The translations under genes and the position numbers were made by a program. From positions 65,448 through 129,447 of the forward strand of contig JABRWB010000041.1 in assembly GCA_039961635.1 (NCBI GenBank): 64,000 nt of DNA, written 5' to 3'. Positions within the stretch are counted from its first letter, which is position 1; each line of letters opens with the position of its first letter. This DNA comes from a bacterium. GTDB taxonomy: Bacteria > 4484-113 > JAGGVC01. This document shows positions 33,180 through 42,425 of this stretch, in pieces. The notes below the pieces were generated by a model. It ran no database searches and was not told the DNA's origin. It saw nothing but the letters and a program-made list of their open reading frames with translations.

Positions 33180-36116
33180 ATGCTGTACATTAGATTTCGC
33201 AGCTTCGCACTCAAAACGCTGCCGATTGCGCTCTTGCTTGCAATTGCATTTGGCTGTTCAGGAAACCGGGCCAAATCACCGACTTCCGGTCGCTTGCAGT
33301 TGCCCAAAAACCGGCAGAATTTACAGTTTTCATCGGACTCGGAACTGATTGCCTGGCTTGGCAACAGAACCGATTCAAAAACCGAGGTAATCGCCTTCGA
33401 TTCGGCAAGGCATATCCTGCCTGTAGCAGCGCCATTGGAATTCGAGATTTCCGGAACAGGTAGTAACGTACAAATCGAAGGCAGCCCAAACGCCGACGGC
33501 TCTTTTTTGGCTGTGGTTTTCGATCCTTCCGGGCTCCAATTTGAGTCCGCAGTCGATTCCTCGATTGGAGCCATAACACTGATTCTGCATCCAGCGCCTG
33601 GAGTGGTTTTGGTTGGAGCTGCACCGCTTAAGGCGCTTGATGCGGAAGTGAGATTTGAGATAAAGCTTAATTCAGGCAAGGATATGGCTGCGCGCAGGAT
33701 TTCGGTCGCGCCAAGAGGAGCTGAAAACTCTGTTACCGACCTGGCCGTATTCGACGACGCGGGAAACTGGGCGCTTTCATGGACCGAGAGAAACGTAGGT
33801 GATTACTCCAATGACGGCGAAGTCGCCGTGTCCGACATCACGCCGATTGCGCTTAACTTTCAGGCGACGGTCAACCATTCGGATCCGAACGATCACGCTG
33901 CCATTGTGGATGGCGACGGCAACAACGAAGTCGGAGTGTCCGACATCACTCCGATCGCCATCAACTATCAGAATCAGGTATCCGGGTACGCGGTGCTCAG
34001 ATTTACAGCAGGCGGCTCCTGGGTGGAAATCGCCCGCGAAGAGCGCCCTGCTCTACCCGATCCCAACTGGCGTCCGCCAAGCTACACGTATTTGGACCCC
34101 GCGGCAACGTCGCCAGATACATACTATTGCGTCAGGCCATACGATCTCGCGGACGACTTGGGCACGCCCAGCGTCGTAATCGGTGTGCCCGGCTCCAATC
34201 CCGCACTTACCCCTGATCCTCCGGAGGAAGTTTCACCGCCGGACAACACCGTAAATTTGGCCGAGTTCGGAGTTAAATCATTCGAAATCCCCGCGGGAAC
34301 CACGCAGACTTTCGACGTTGTGCGCGATTCCGCGGAAGCAAATTACATAGCGGCGTTTATTAGCTTCGGACAGCCTGCTGCAACCGGAGATAATGTAACT
34401 ATCGAGGAAGTTACATCAGGCGTCAGTGCAGCTCCCAAGCTGCCCTCGGTGACGACGGAAGAAATCCCCTTCGAGCAAAACAAGCTTTCAGTCAAATTGA
34501 GTCAGCTGGAACAAAAACTGCTTGCCGAAACAGGAACACGCCCTGCGTTGTCAAGGAATCCCGCGACCATCGGTGATATCCGTCAGTTCAAAATAGTTTT
34601 CGGCGATCCCGCACTGAATTTGGAAACGGTGGATGCGACAGTCAACGCAGTACTCAAAGGCGAAAATGAATCGGTCAGATTTTGGATAGATCCGCAAGTG
34701 GACGACGGCCGGATATCGGATTCTTTTGCTCAAGATGTTGCTGATGATGTGCGCGAAGTCATTAGGGCGCAAGAGGCTGCTGCATACGGCGACATATATG
34801 ACATAGACTCCGATGGCTTTTTAGATATTCTGGCAACGCCTTGGGTCAACAATCTGCCCGGAATGGTACGCGGCTTGTTCGTTTCGGGCGATCTGCAAGA
34901 TACTCCAGCCTCGAACCTAATGGACGTTGTGTTTGTGGACATTCCCGATGCGGAGGATCCGCCGGACGAATTCACGCCTCCATCTCCGATTGCACCGGGC
35001 TTTTTCGATGGAACCGCTCCGATAACTCGCAACGATTATTCGACAAGCATCAGGCAGGTTATCGCGCACGAGCTTCAGCATTTGATCAACTTTTCCAACC
35101 GGCTTCGCGTAAGGGATTCGTTCGGAGGAGACATCATTTCGGAAGAAGTATGGTTAAACGAAGCGCTTTCGCATTTTACAGAAGATTTCGTCGGCTACCA
35201 GGGCTACTTCAACATGATCGGTATCGGGCAATTCCTGGATGCCGCTTACGCCGTACCTTTGATCGCACCCGAATCGCTGGACAATCCGCAGGTGCGCGGT
35301 GCGGGTTACCTTTTCATACGCCACATTTTCGAGCAGTACGGGCAGGACGCGCTCTCCAAGCTAGTGCTATCTTCCACTCCTTCTACAGCGTTCGCAGGAC
35401 AAGCCAACATCGAGCAGGCGACCGGCAAACCTATGGAATCCCTGCTGCAGGGCTGGCTGGCTGCTTTGTCCTTTGCCGGATGGCAGGGTTCGCCCCCCGC
35501 GGATTTTTCATATAAGCAGCCGACAATCCATTCGGTGACAGGCGGACTTACCGGTGTCAATTTCCTGCAGAATTTCGTGGACTACTCCGGCAGAACATCC
35601 AGGCTGCCCCGTCCGCTGACCCTCCGACTCGATGCGGAGCCTTTGACGATGCAGTTGATTCCAAATGCGCCGTTGTTCGTTTTAATTAACGATTCGTCCG
35701 CCGGCACGAAGCGAATTGCGATAACGGCCGGTTCCAAACCAATAATCGGGGTATTCGCCAGAACTGCTGACGAAATTCAGGTTTTCGAATCCCAAAGCGG
35801 CTCAACGCCGTTCGAATTCAACCGCTACTTCGCTGGAACAATCGAAAGCGGCGACGACCAGGACGTCTTTACTACAAACTTGTCTGAAAGCGGACTGATG
35901 TTGCTAAGGGTGGTGGCAGGGCATCCGGGCGGACTCAACCCGATTGTGAAGGTTAACTCACAAAGCTTTTCCGACTCTAATTCTTTGCCGGGCGTTGACC
36001 TTAAAGTGCTATCATTTCCCGCCGGATTCGGTCCGGTTAACCTTCAGGTAACGGGAGGAGGAGGTAGCACGGGATCGTACCTGATCTCGGCTGAGTTTTA
36101 CCCCGACCAGCAATAA
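33180..36116 (+). CDS. Large surface lipoprotein: M30-like metallopeptidase with dockerin-type calcium loops
   Basis: A 978-residue lipoprotein. The signal peptide ends in AFGC. Two 12-residue EF-hand-type loops are visible, D208-YSNDGEVAVS-D219 and D244-GDGNNEVGVS-D255, each followed by ITPIA, the layout of a dockerin-like module. A zinc peptidase site follows: H630-E-L-Q-H634 with Glu661 in LNEALSHFTED, resembling hyicolysin-type (M30) peptidases. The C-terminal part is beta-rich (SGLMLLRVVAG and similar), like bacterial pre-peptidase C-terminal domains. The start uses AGGGG; an ATG at 33135 overlapping rseP would add a long n-region. Predicted outer-surface protease; target unknown. Confidence 0.78.
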   Translation: MLYIRFRSFALKTLPIALLLAIAFGCSGNRAKSPTSGRLQLPKNRQNLQFSSDSELIAWLGNRTDSKTEVIAFDSARHILPVAAPLEFEISGTGSNVQIEGSPNADGSFLAVVFDPSGLQFESAVDSSIGAITLILHPAPGVVLVGAAPLKALDAEVRFEIKLNSGKDMAARRISVAPRGAENSVTDLAVFDDAGNWALSWTERNVGDYSNDGEVAVSDITPIALNFQATVNHSDPNDHAAIVDGDGNNEVGVSDITPIAINYQNQVSGYAVLRFTAGGSWVEIAREERPALPDPNWRPPSYTYLDPAATSPDTYYCVRPYDLADDLGTPSVVIGVPGSNPALTPDPPEEVSPPDNTVNLAEFGVKSFEIPAGTTQTFDVVRDSAEANYIAAFISFGQPAATGDNVTIEEVTSGVSAAPKLPSVTTEEIPFEQNKLSVKLSQLEQKLLAETGTRPALSRNPATIGDIRQFKIVFGDPALNLETVDATVNAVLKGENESVRFWIDPQVDDGRISDSFAQDVADDVREVIRAQEAAAYGDIYDIDSDGFLDILATPWVNNLPGMVRGLFVSGDLQDTPASNLMDVVFVDIPDAEDPPDEFTPPSPIAPGFFDGTAPITRNDYSTSIRQVIAHELQHLINFSNRLRVRDSFGGDIISEEVWLNEALSHFTEDFVGYQGYFNMIGIGQFLDAAYAVPLIAPESLDNPQVRGAGYLFIRHIFEQYGQDALSKLVLSSTPSTAFAGQANIEQATGKPMESLLQGWLAALSFAGWQGSPPADFSYKQPTIHSVTGGLTGVNFLQNFVDYSGRTSRLPRPLTLRLDAEPLTMQLIPNAPLFVLINDSSAGTKRIAITAGSKPIIGVFARTADEIQVFESQSGSTPFEFNRYFAGTIESGDDQDVFTTNLSESGLMLLRVVAGHPGGLNPIVKVNSQSFSDSNSLPGVDLKVLSFPAGFGPVNLQVTGGGGSTGSYLISAEFYPDQQ

Positions 36117-37195
36117 TGCGAGGTTTGATTCTTTCGGACGGCAAGCCCGGCCACTTTAACCAGTCGCGTGCGTTATGCGCCCTATTGGGATTAGCTGCGC
36201 ACGAAACGCAAATTGAATTTAAAAGCGAACTTAGGGAGCAGCTGCTGCGGGCAAGGATGAACCTGTCCCAGCGCAGTCCGTCAAATATTCCGGAGCTGCT
36301 GGGCTTGCTGGGCTATTTTGTTTCCGAACCCTGCCTTACGGCATTGCAATCCATGCTTTCTGAGCGCCCCGATGTGATTGTTTCCGCCGGTTCGACGCTG
36401 GCGGCGACGAATCTTTTAATCGCCCGTGCAGTTGGCGGAAAATCCATTGCAATGATGAGACCGAACGCAATTCCGCTTGAATCTTTCGACGTAATAGTGA
36501 TGCCGGAGCATGACAGGCGTTCCAAAAACCCTGCAAATGCCGTATTCACGCCCGTGGCATTGTCCTATTTCGATGCCGCGCGTATTGAGACCGCGGATGC
36601 CGAACTCGCACGCCGCTTCGGTTGCGACGTACTCAAAAACAGACCAATTGCCCTTATTGTTGGAGGAAACTCGAAAGTATTCGATATGACGGACGACGAT
36701 GTATTGGAAGCGGCGGAAATAAGCTGGTCGTGGGCAAGCAAACAGAAGTGTGGTCTGGTAGGAACAACTTCACGCAGGACAGCTCCCTCCCTTGAGCGCA
36801 AGCTGCAAGCTGAATTCGAAAAAAAGAAGGACGCTCATTGGATTTGGGGCAGAACCGATACGTTTAATCCTCTCCCGGCTCTTCTTCCTCGTGCAAGCGC
36901 CGCGGTTGTTACCGAAGACAGCATATCGATGATCAGCGAAGCGATTATTCAGGGGCACAGGCCGCTCGTCCTTGAACTCAAGAAAAGGCGCGCCTCGGCA
37001 AAACTTGCCAAATTCAAAAAATACCTGATTGACCAAAAGCTCGCGCGGTGGGTGCAGTCGGCCGATTTGGCGGAAGTATTCAGAGCGGAGTCCGAATCAC
37101 TATCCAAATCTCCGACTATCGACCTTGCGGCGATTCGGGACGAAATTATGCTAAAGCTGGGCTGGTCGCACCAGGCTAAGGAGAAACAAGCTTGA
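36116..37195 (+). CDS. ELM1-like (mitochondrial fission ELM1 family) GT-B-type protein
   Basis: A 359-residue protein opening MRGLILSDGKPGHFNQSRAL. It includes VIVSAGSTLAATNLLIARAVGGKSIAMMRP, VGGNSKVFDMTDDDV and the GT-B-like C-terminal segment VVTEDSISMISEAIIQGHRPLVLELKK, the pattern of bacterial ELM1-family proteins. These often sit beside LPS genes, as here; biochemical function is unknown but a glycosyltransferase-like fold is likely. It starts in the stop of the previous gene (TAATG) and overlaps the next (TTGA). Confidence 0.85.
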   Translation: MRGLILSDGKPGHFNQSRALCALLGLAAHETQIEFKSELREQLLRARMNLSQRSPSNIPELLGLLGYFVSEPCLTALQSMLSERPDVIVSAGSTLAATNLLIARAVGGKSIAMMRPNAIPLESFDVIVMPEHDRRSKNPANAVFTPVALSYFDAARIETADAELARRFGCDVLKNRPIALIVGGNSKVFDMTDDDVLEAAEISWSWASKQKCGLVGTTSRRTAPSLERKLQAEFEKKKDAHWIWGRTDTFNPLPALLPRASAAVVTEDSISMISEAIIQGHRPLVLELKKRRASAKLAKFKKYLIDQKLARWVQSADLAEVFRAESESLSKSPTIDLAAIRDEIMLKLGWSHQAKEKQA

Positions 37196-38238
37196 AACTG
37201 CCAAAGGTCGCCGAGCGAATCCTGGTCGTGGACTTGGCGATGATAGGCGACCTCCTCTGTGCTACACCGTCCTTGTCGGCAATCCGCGCGGCTTATCCCG
37301 ATTCAAAGATATCCGTACTCGCCTCACAAACTTCCGCGCCGGCGCTTGCGGGCAACCCAAACGTGAACGAAGTGATTGGAATTGACAAGAAGTCGGCATT
37401 TCGGTTGCCGTTCAGGATATTTCAAACTGCGGCCGCGCTCAGAAAGCGGAAATTTGAAATTGCTTTCCTGCTTCACAATTCAATTGGAAGCGCAATTGTT
37501 GCATGGATGGCGGGCATTAAGCACCGCGTTGGATACGCGACGGAGGGCCGCGGAAACTTGCTTACGATCCGCGTCGCTCTTCCCAAAGAAAGGCAGCACC
37601 TTATCGAACAGCGTTTATCCCTGCTTCGTAAATCCGGACTAGACGCACCTTTGCAAATGCCCGCCTATTTCGTGGATTCGAGCCGAGTAAGCGAATCATT
37701 GTCGCGTCTCCTGCCTTCCCTTGATCCGGGAAGGCCCATGGTCGTCCTGGCAGTCGGAAGCACTTGGCCGACAAAAATCTGGCCTCGAAAAAATGTTCAG
37801 GCGTTTTTAAATAAACTTCCCGTCGGCAGCGTGTGCATTATTCTTGTCGGAGCGCCGGGAGAAGAGAGCTTGGCTGAAGGACTAAATTCGATTTCGGTTC
37901 CCGTTTACAATCTAGTGGGCAAAACCACGATAGAGGAGTTGGGACACGTAATTTCCCGCGCCGACGCCGTCATCGCTCCTGACAGCGGCCCAATGCACAT
38001 TGCCGAAGGACTGGGTAAGCCGACAATCGGTCTTTTCGGCCCGACAGATCCGAAGATATGCGGAATGGTTCATTCCGCGGGCGTACATATTCAGCCGCAC
38101 ATGTCTTGTCTTTGCTGCTGGGAAAAGAAGTGCAAAAATAGAACGTTTTGCATGGCCGAAATTTCGCCCGACTCGGTAATTGACGCCTTGTTCCGCGCCA
38201 TCGGGAATACCGCACCCGCTGAAAAGGAAGTGTGCTGA
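37192..38238 (+). CDS. Family 9 glycosyltransferase (heptosyltransferase type)
   Basis: A 348-residue GT9 enzyme like WaaC/WaaF. It begins ILVVDLAMIGDLLCATPSLSAIRAAYPD, contains VLAVGSTWPTKIWPRKN, and has the sugar-nucleotide region PDSGPMHIAEGLGKPTIGLFGPTDP. A cysteine-rich stretch near the end (CLCCWEKKCKNRTFCM) is common in this group. It adds heptose (or a similar sugar) to lipid A core. The start is TTG with AAGGAG seven bases upstream, overlapping the preceding stop. Confidence 0.9.
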   Translation: MKLPKVAERILVVDLAMIGDLLCATPSLSAIRAAYPDSKISVLASQTSAPALAGNPNVNEVIGIDKKSAFRLPFRIFQTAAALRKRKFEIAFLLHNSIGSAIVAWMAGIKHRVGYATEGRGNLLTIRVALPKERQHLIEQRLSLLRKSGLDAPLQMPAYFVDSSRVSESLSRLLPSLDPGRPMVVLAVGSTWPTKIWPRKNVQAFLNKLPVGSVCIILVGAPGEESLAEGLNSISVPVYNLVGKTTIEELGHVISRADAVIAPDSGPMHIAEGLGKPTIGLFGPTDPKICGMVHSAGVHIQPHMSCLCCWEKKCKNRTFCMAEISPDSVIDALFRAIGNTAPAEKEVC

Positions 38239-38241
38239 ATT

Positions 38242-38823
38242 ATGCGCCCAGCAGTATTCCTTGACCGCGATGGCACGCTGATTTATGACACGGATTACGT
38301 TCGAGATCCTGAAAAGGTTGTACTGATTCCGGGCGTACCTGAAACACTTTTTAAATTGCGGGACATGGGGTATCTGCTTGTCGTCGTCTCCAATCAAAGT
38401 GGAATCGCAAGGGGGTATTTCCGTGAGGAGAGCGTACGCGCAGTCAACAATAGGATTAACGAACTAATAATTAACAACGGTGGCGCCGCGCCGGCCGCGT
38501 ATTACTTTTGCCCGCATTTTCCAGAAGGGACTATACCGGAATACGCTGTTGAATGCCGGTGCCGTAAGCCAAAACCCGGAATGGTGAATCAAGCGGTTCG
38601 CGAGCTTGATATTGACCTTGCAAACTCCGCGATTGTAGGCGACACCGTTGCGGCTGACATCGAACTCGGGCGCGCGCTTGGAATAACTACCGTTTACTTC
38701 AATATCCACGGTGTCTCGGGATATCCGGAGGACATTGCCGGGGCCACATCTGATTTCACCGAAATTCCGGAAATCATATTGAAGGCCAAGACGGCGCCCG
38801 CTAGGCCGAAAGATTTAATGTAA
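38242..38823 (+). CDS. gmhB: D-glycero-beta-D-manno-heptose 1,7-bisphosphate 7-phosphatase
   Basis: A 193-residue HAD phosphatase. Motif I is DRDGTL, motif II is SNQSG, and motif III/IV is CRCRKPKPGM followed by VGDTVAADIELG. The zinc-binding Cys/His cluster is CPHFPEG...ECRC. It removes the 7-phosphate in ADP-heptose synthesis. Flanked by a heptosyltransferase and rfaE1, three bases after the former's stop. Confidence 0.93.
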   Translation: MRPAVFLDRDGTLIYDTDYVRDPEKVVLIPGVPETLFKLRDMGYLLVVVSNQSGIARGYFREESVRAVNNRINELIINNGGAAPAAYYFCPHFPEGTIPEYAVECRCRKPKPGMVNQAVRELDIDLANSAIVGDTVAADIELGRALGITTVYFNIHGVSGYPEDIAGATSDFTEIPEIILKAKTAPARPKDLM

Positions 38824-38838
38824 AATGCCCCCGACCCT

Positions 38839-39807
38839 ATGAGTCTTGCAGATTATCGGCGGATTCTTGATTTATTTCCGAAGCTGCGCATCGCCGTACT
38901 GGGCGATGTAATGCTCGATCGTTACGTCTATGGTTCGGTCGAACGCATTTCTCCAGAAGCGCCGGTCCCTGTTCTGTTGAGGGAGCGCGAAGCATGTTTC
39001 CCTGGAGGCGCGGCAAACGTGGCTGTAAATTTGGCCGGGCTCGGAGCAACCCCGCTGCTGATAGGCATTGTAGGAAACGACGCGGCCGCCGAACTACTTA
39101 AGGCCGAACTTAAATCGAACAACATTGATACATCGCTGCTTGTCGGCCTGCCCGGAGCGATCACCACCGTAAAAACAAGGTTTGTATCAATGTCCCAGCA
39201 ATTGATTAGAGTGGACGACGAATCGCCGTTACCGATCGACAGGGATGCGGTGCCTCCCGAGGAAGTACTGTCCGATTGTAACGCCTTGCTCGTCTCGGAT
39301 TACAACAAGGGCGCGGTCCCGTTTTGGGGTAAATCGCTGATAGGCTGCGCCCGGCGTGTCGGAATACCGATCGTAGTGGATCCCAAACCTCCCAATTGGT
39401 CTTATTATCAAGGATGCGACGTCGTTACGCCCAACAAAAAGGAAGCCCGGAATGCGGTTCCTGAACATTTGCGGCCGGTTGCGGATCTTGCGGCGACGGC
39501 GAAGGCGGTATCTCATCTTTCGGGCGTAGGCAAGGTAGTAATGACTTGGGGAGCCGAAGGGATGCACGTATGGGATGGCGCTTCGCTCACAACAATTCCA
39601 TCCCACCGCGTTTCTGTTTTTGACCCTACCGGAGCTGGGGATACGGTCATTGCGGCACTAACCGCATCTATTGCCGCTGGAGCAGACCTTGTGACTTCCG
39701 CGAACATCGCCAACGCGGCTGGCGCCGTAGCTGTAGCCAAGCCCGGTATCGCGGCCGTGACAGCGGCGGAAGTGCTTTCCGTTTTGATGCATGCGGAGGG
39801 CGTATGA
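38839..39807 (+). CDS. rfaE1: D-glycero-beta-D-manno-heptose-7-phosphate kinase
   Basis: A 322-residue PfkB-family kinase, the separate counterpart of HldE domain I. VMLDRYVYGSVERISPEAPVPVL is diagnostic, with the PGGAANVAVNLAGLG sugar site and DPTGAGDTVIAAL catalytic/ATP motif. It phosphorylates heptose-7-phosphate at C1. Its stop overlaps the ATG of rfaE2 by four bases. TAAAAT lies 12 bases before the ATG, so it may have its own promoter as well. Confidence 0.94.
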   Translation: MSLADYRRILDLFPKLRIAVLGDVMLDRYVYGSVERISPEAPVPVLLREREACFPGGAANVAVNLAGLGATPLLIGIVGNDAAAELLKAELKSNNIDTSLLVGLPGAITTVKTRFVSMSQQLIRVDDESPLPIDRDAVPPEEVLSDCNALLVSDYNKGAVPFWGKSLIGCARRVGIPIVVDPKPPNWSYYQGCDVVTPNKKEARNAVPEHLRPVADLAATAKAVSHLSGVGKVVMTWGAEGMHVWDGASLTTIPSHRVSVFDPTGAGDTVIAALTASIAAGADLVTSANIANAAGAVAVAKPGIAAVTAAEVLSVLMHAEGV

Positions 39808-40280
39808 TGGAAGAGTCCGCTTTTCAGTTGCCGCCGGATGCTGCGGAAGCCATTGCCGAGTGGCGCGCCCGGGGATTCAAGATAGTTTTCACCAACGGCT
39901 GCTTTGACATACTTCATCCGGGCCACATAGACATTTTGAAGAGAGCGCGACGACTGGGCGATGTGCTGATCGTCGGTCTGAATTCAGATGCCTCGACAAA
40001 AAGGCTCAAAGGCGAAAACAGGCCATTTATCCGCGAATCCTTGCGCAAAACGGTCCTTGAAGAACTAAGAAGCGTTGATCTTGTTATCATCTTCGATGAA
40101 GATACTCCAATTCGCCTGATTGAAGCCTTGCGGCCGGATGTGCTCGTTAAAGGGGGCGATTACGACCGCGCGGGTGTTGTGGGCGGCGATTTCGTTGAAA
40201 GTTACGGTGGTGAGGTTGTGCTTTTGGAGCTAGTGCCGGGGCTTTCTACAACGGAACTAGCCAGGAAACTCGGTTTGTGA
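39804..40280 (+). CDS. rfaE2: D-glycero-beta-D-manno-heptose 1-phosphate adenylyltransferase
   Basis: A 158-residue cytidylyltransferase-like enzyme, the counterpart of HldE domain II. It has TNGCFDILHPGHIDIL with the HxGH nucleotide site, VIVGLNSDASTKRLKGENRP, and LVKGGDY. It attaches AMP to heptose-1-phosphate. GGAGG precedes ATGATGG; either ATG could serve. GmhA and HldD, also needed for the pathway, are not in the window. Confidence 0.94.
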   Translation: MMEESAFQLPPDAAEAIAEWRARGFKIVFTNGCFDILHPGHIDILKRARRLGDVLIVGLNSDASTKRLKGENRPFIRESLRKTVLEELRSVDLVIIFDEDTPIRLIEALRPDVLVKGGDYDRAGVVGGDFVESYGGEVVLLELVPGLSTTELARKLGL

Positions 40281-40319
40281 AATAACTTGCCGCCTACGAA
40301 TCGGCGGACCCATATTTGA

Positions 40320-41255
40320 ATGGCGGGAAGAATTGGAAAAGAAGGCGCGCAAACCGCGGTCAAAAGTCCGCCTCTGCTTGCCGCGTTTGCCGAGCTTTTT
40401 TTCCCCCAAAGCTGCGTGCTCTGCGGCCGGGAAAATCCTTTCGTTCTTTGCGACGCGTGCTTCGATCAGGTTTTCGTACCGCCAGACGAAATTTGCCTTC
40501 GCTGCGGACGGCTCAAGCGTTCCGGCTGGCCCGGCCCGGATTGCGCGGAGTGCCATGACGAAACATACGGCTTTATCCGGGCTAGAAGCCTTTATCCATA
40601 CGAAGGCGCGGCGAGAAACTTATTCCTGGCGTCAAAATTCACTGTTTCAAAGCGCAAGCTGAATTACAGGCTATCTTCGGCAGCAGTTCAGAAGCGTATC
40701 GCCGGAAAGGATTCAGCCGAATTTTTCAATTCGAAAGGACTTGCCTTTGATTTCGCGGTTGAGGTGCCGGTATTTCGGCCCCGGTGGTCCGCCCTGGCCC
40801 GGCTTCCGATGTTCTCCCCGCCGCCAAACGATGAAAAGAAGAGGAAGGGAGGCAACACCCGTAGTTTCAACACGGCCGCCGTATTTGCCTTTTACGCCGC
40901 TCAAAGCCTGAAAGTACCTTATTTGTCGGGCGTTCTGCGCAAAATCAGCGACATCCCTTCGCAAGTTGGTCTTTCGCACACGGCGCGCCGGGCAAACGTG
41001 AAAGGTGCATTCGATGTCCCTTCCTGGTATGCCCGGCGCGTTAAGGGGGCGACAGTGCTTCTCTGCGACGATTTAATCACAACAGGTTCGACCGCAAGCG
41101 AGTGCTCGCGGGCACTCAAACGCGCGGGAGCTAAATCGGTATACCTGCTGACCTTGTTCTCCACAACCAAACGTCCGGAAACGCCTGACGCCCAACTTCC
41201 CGATTGGTACGGCCCGGACGATCTTGAAATCCCCGCTCCGATCGAGTTCGACTAG
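40320..41255 (+). CDS. ComF-family phosphoribosyltransferase-like protein
   Basis: A 311-residue ComF/GntX-type protein. N-terminal zinc-finger cysteines are CVLCGRE, CDACF, CLRCGRLK and CAECH. The PRPP loop is LCDDLITTGSTASEC near residue 245-260, and SQVGLSHTARRANVKGAF is the conserved block before it. It is longer than usual because of an insertion near residue 160-185. ComF aids DNA uptake in some bacteria; function elsewhere is uncertain. Its stop overlaps the convergent hydrolase by four bases. Confidence 0.88.
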   Translation: MAGRIGKEGAQTAVKSPPLLAAFAELFFPQSCVLCGRENPFVLCDACFDQVFVPPDEICLRCGRLKRSGWPGPDCAECHDETYGFIRARSLYPYEGAARNLFLASKFTVSKRKLNYRLSSAAVQKRIAGKDSAEFFNSKGLAFDFAVEVPVFRPRWSALARLPMFSPPPNDEKKRKGGNTRSFNTAAVFAFYAAQSLKVPYLSGVLRKISDIPSQVGLSHTARRANVKGAFDVPSWYARRVKGATVLLCDDLITTGSTASECSRALKRAGAKSVYLLTLFSTTKRPETPDAQLPDWYGPDDLEIPAPIEFD

Positions 41256-42070
41256 CCTGCCGCGGGCGGCTCCGAATACGGCGAGCCGAAATTGTGGCAG
41301 AAGAACTGATGCCACTTTTCTTCGGCGGCCCGTTTAAGGAACTCCTTCTTGCGCTCCAGCGTCACCATTGGGTAGTTATCTATGGATGCGATGACGGGGA
41401 TGTGCGTGAATGTTGACATCGGAATCAGATCGCCCCAGTAGACAAGCCTCATCCCCGCGTCATCGAATAAAACGAGTTGATGCCCCAGAGTATGCCCGGG
41501 AGAAGGAATCGCCCGAACGCCGGGCAGAATTTCGGTTTCGCCGTCCAGAAGCTTCAGCCGCTCGCCCGGCTCCCAGCCTTCAAGCGTATGCTTGTAATAG
41601 CTGCCCTTGGTGCGCTCGTTAATAAGCGTCGCCTCCGCGTATTCGGTCGAGGTCGAGTAAACCGTTGCGTTCGGAAACTGCAACGCCCAGCCGCTGTCCG
41701 ACTTCTTCGTAACACCGCCGCAATGGTCGAAATGCAGATGCGACTGGATAACCGCCACCACGTCGTCCGGCGAAAGTCCTTCCGCCTTCATCCCTTCAAT
41801 CAAATCGCCCTCCGGACGCTGCAAATCGTAGATTCCGCGCAGCTTTTCGGAAAGCTTGTCGCCGCAGCCCGTGTCCACAACGACCAATCCCTCCCGCGTC
41901 TCGGCGACCAGGCACCACACGCCAAGCCTGATCCGGTTTTCCGCGTCAACATCGTGCCATTTCTGCCAGAATGACTTGGGGACGACGCCGTACATCAGCC
42001 CGCCGTCCAGCGCGAACGAGCCGTCGGAGATTGCGTGCAGCTTCATGTTTGCCGACTCGAAAACGATCAT
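41252..42070 (-). CDS. Metallo-beta-lactamase-fold hydrolase
   Basis: A 272-residue MBL-fold enzyme. The dinuclear metal site is HLHFDHCGG, with further ligands His in SPGHTLGHQ, Asp in VYWGDLIP and a late His in FFCHNFG. The pattern VVDTGCGDK...SHLHFDHCGG resembles lactonase or methyl-parathion-hydrolase-type members, but the substrate is not predictable. GGGGAGG precedes the ATG. It lies downstream of the liv genes and a small gene on the same strand. Confidence 0.85.
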   Translation of the reverse strand: MIVFESANMKLHAISDGSFALDGGLMYGVVPKSFWQKWHDVDAENRIRLGVWCLVAETREGLVVVDTGCGDKLSEKLRGIYDLQRPEGDLIEGMKAEGLSPDDVVAVIQSHLHFDHCGGVTKKSDSGWALQFPNATVYSTSTEYAEATLINERTKGSYYKHTLEGWEPGERLKLLDGETEILPGVRAIPSPGHTLGHQLVLFDDAGMRLVYWGDLIPMSTFTHIPVIASIDNYPMVTLERKKEFLKRAAEEKWHQFFCHNFGSPYSEPPAAG

Positions 42071-42101
42071 CTTTTATTCCTCCCCGTGCGGGAACCGCAT
42101 T

Positions 42102-42383
42102 TTACCTCGCGCCTCTCAGCGGACCGTATGACTCCATCGTCGGCTTTTTCTTCACTTGCCGCTTCATGTAGTAAATCTGACCGAATTCGCCCTCGTCGCC
42201 ACGTCTTCCACGGCCGATTAATCCGGCCAACTCCCATCCATCCCGGCCAAGTTCGTTTAGGATTACTAGCGTCGAGTCGGGAGTCGAAATCGTGTGACTC
42301 CCGTCAGGAAACTGCACTCGCACGCTGAATGCGTTTTTGTAAAACGAGGCGTACACCTCGGCGTATTCCCAGAAGTAATCCAT
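42102..42383 (-). CDS. Small hypothetical protein
   Basis: A 93-residue protein without signal peptide or membrane helix. The segment LVILNELGRDGWELAGLIGRG resembles small DUF4177-like proteins, which share an NxxGxxGWEL motif. The C-terminus is basic. GGGTGA lies upstream of the ATG. It is placed between livF and the MBL hydrolase on the same strand. Confidence 0.65.
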   Translation of the reverse strand: MDYFWEYAEVYASFYKNAFSVRVQFPDGSHTISTPDSTLVILNELGRDGWELAGLIGRGRRGDEGEFGQIYYMKRQVKKKPTMESYGPLRGAR

Positions 42384-42425
42384 CGTGTCATCACCCGGCG
42401 TACGCCGGCATCGAATTTTCAGAAG

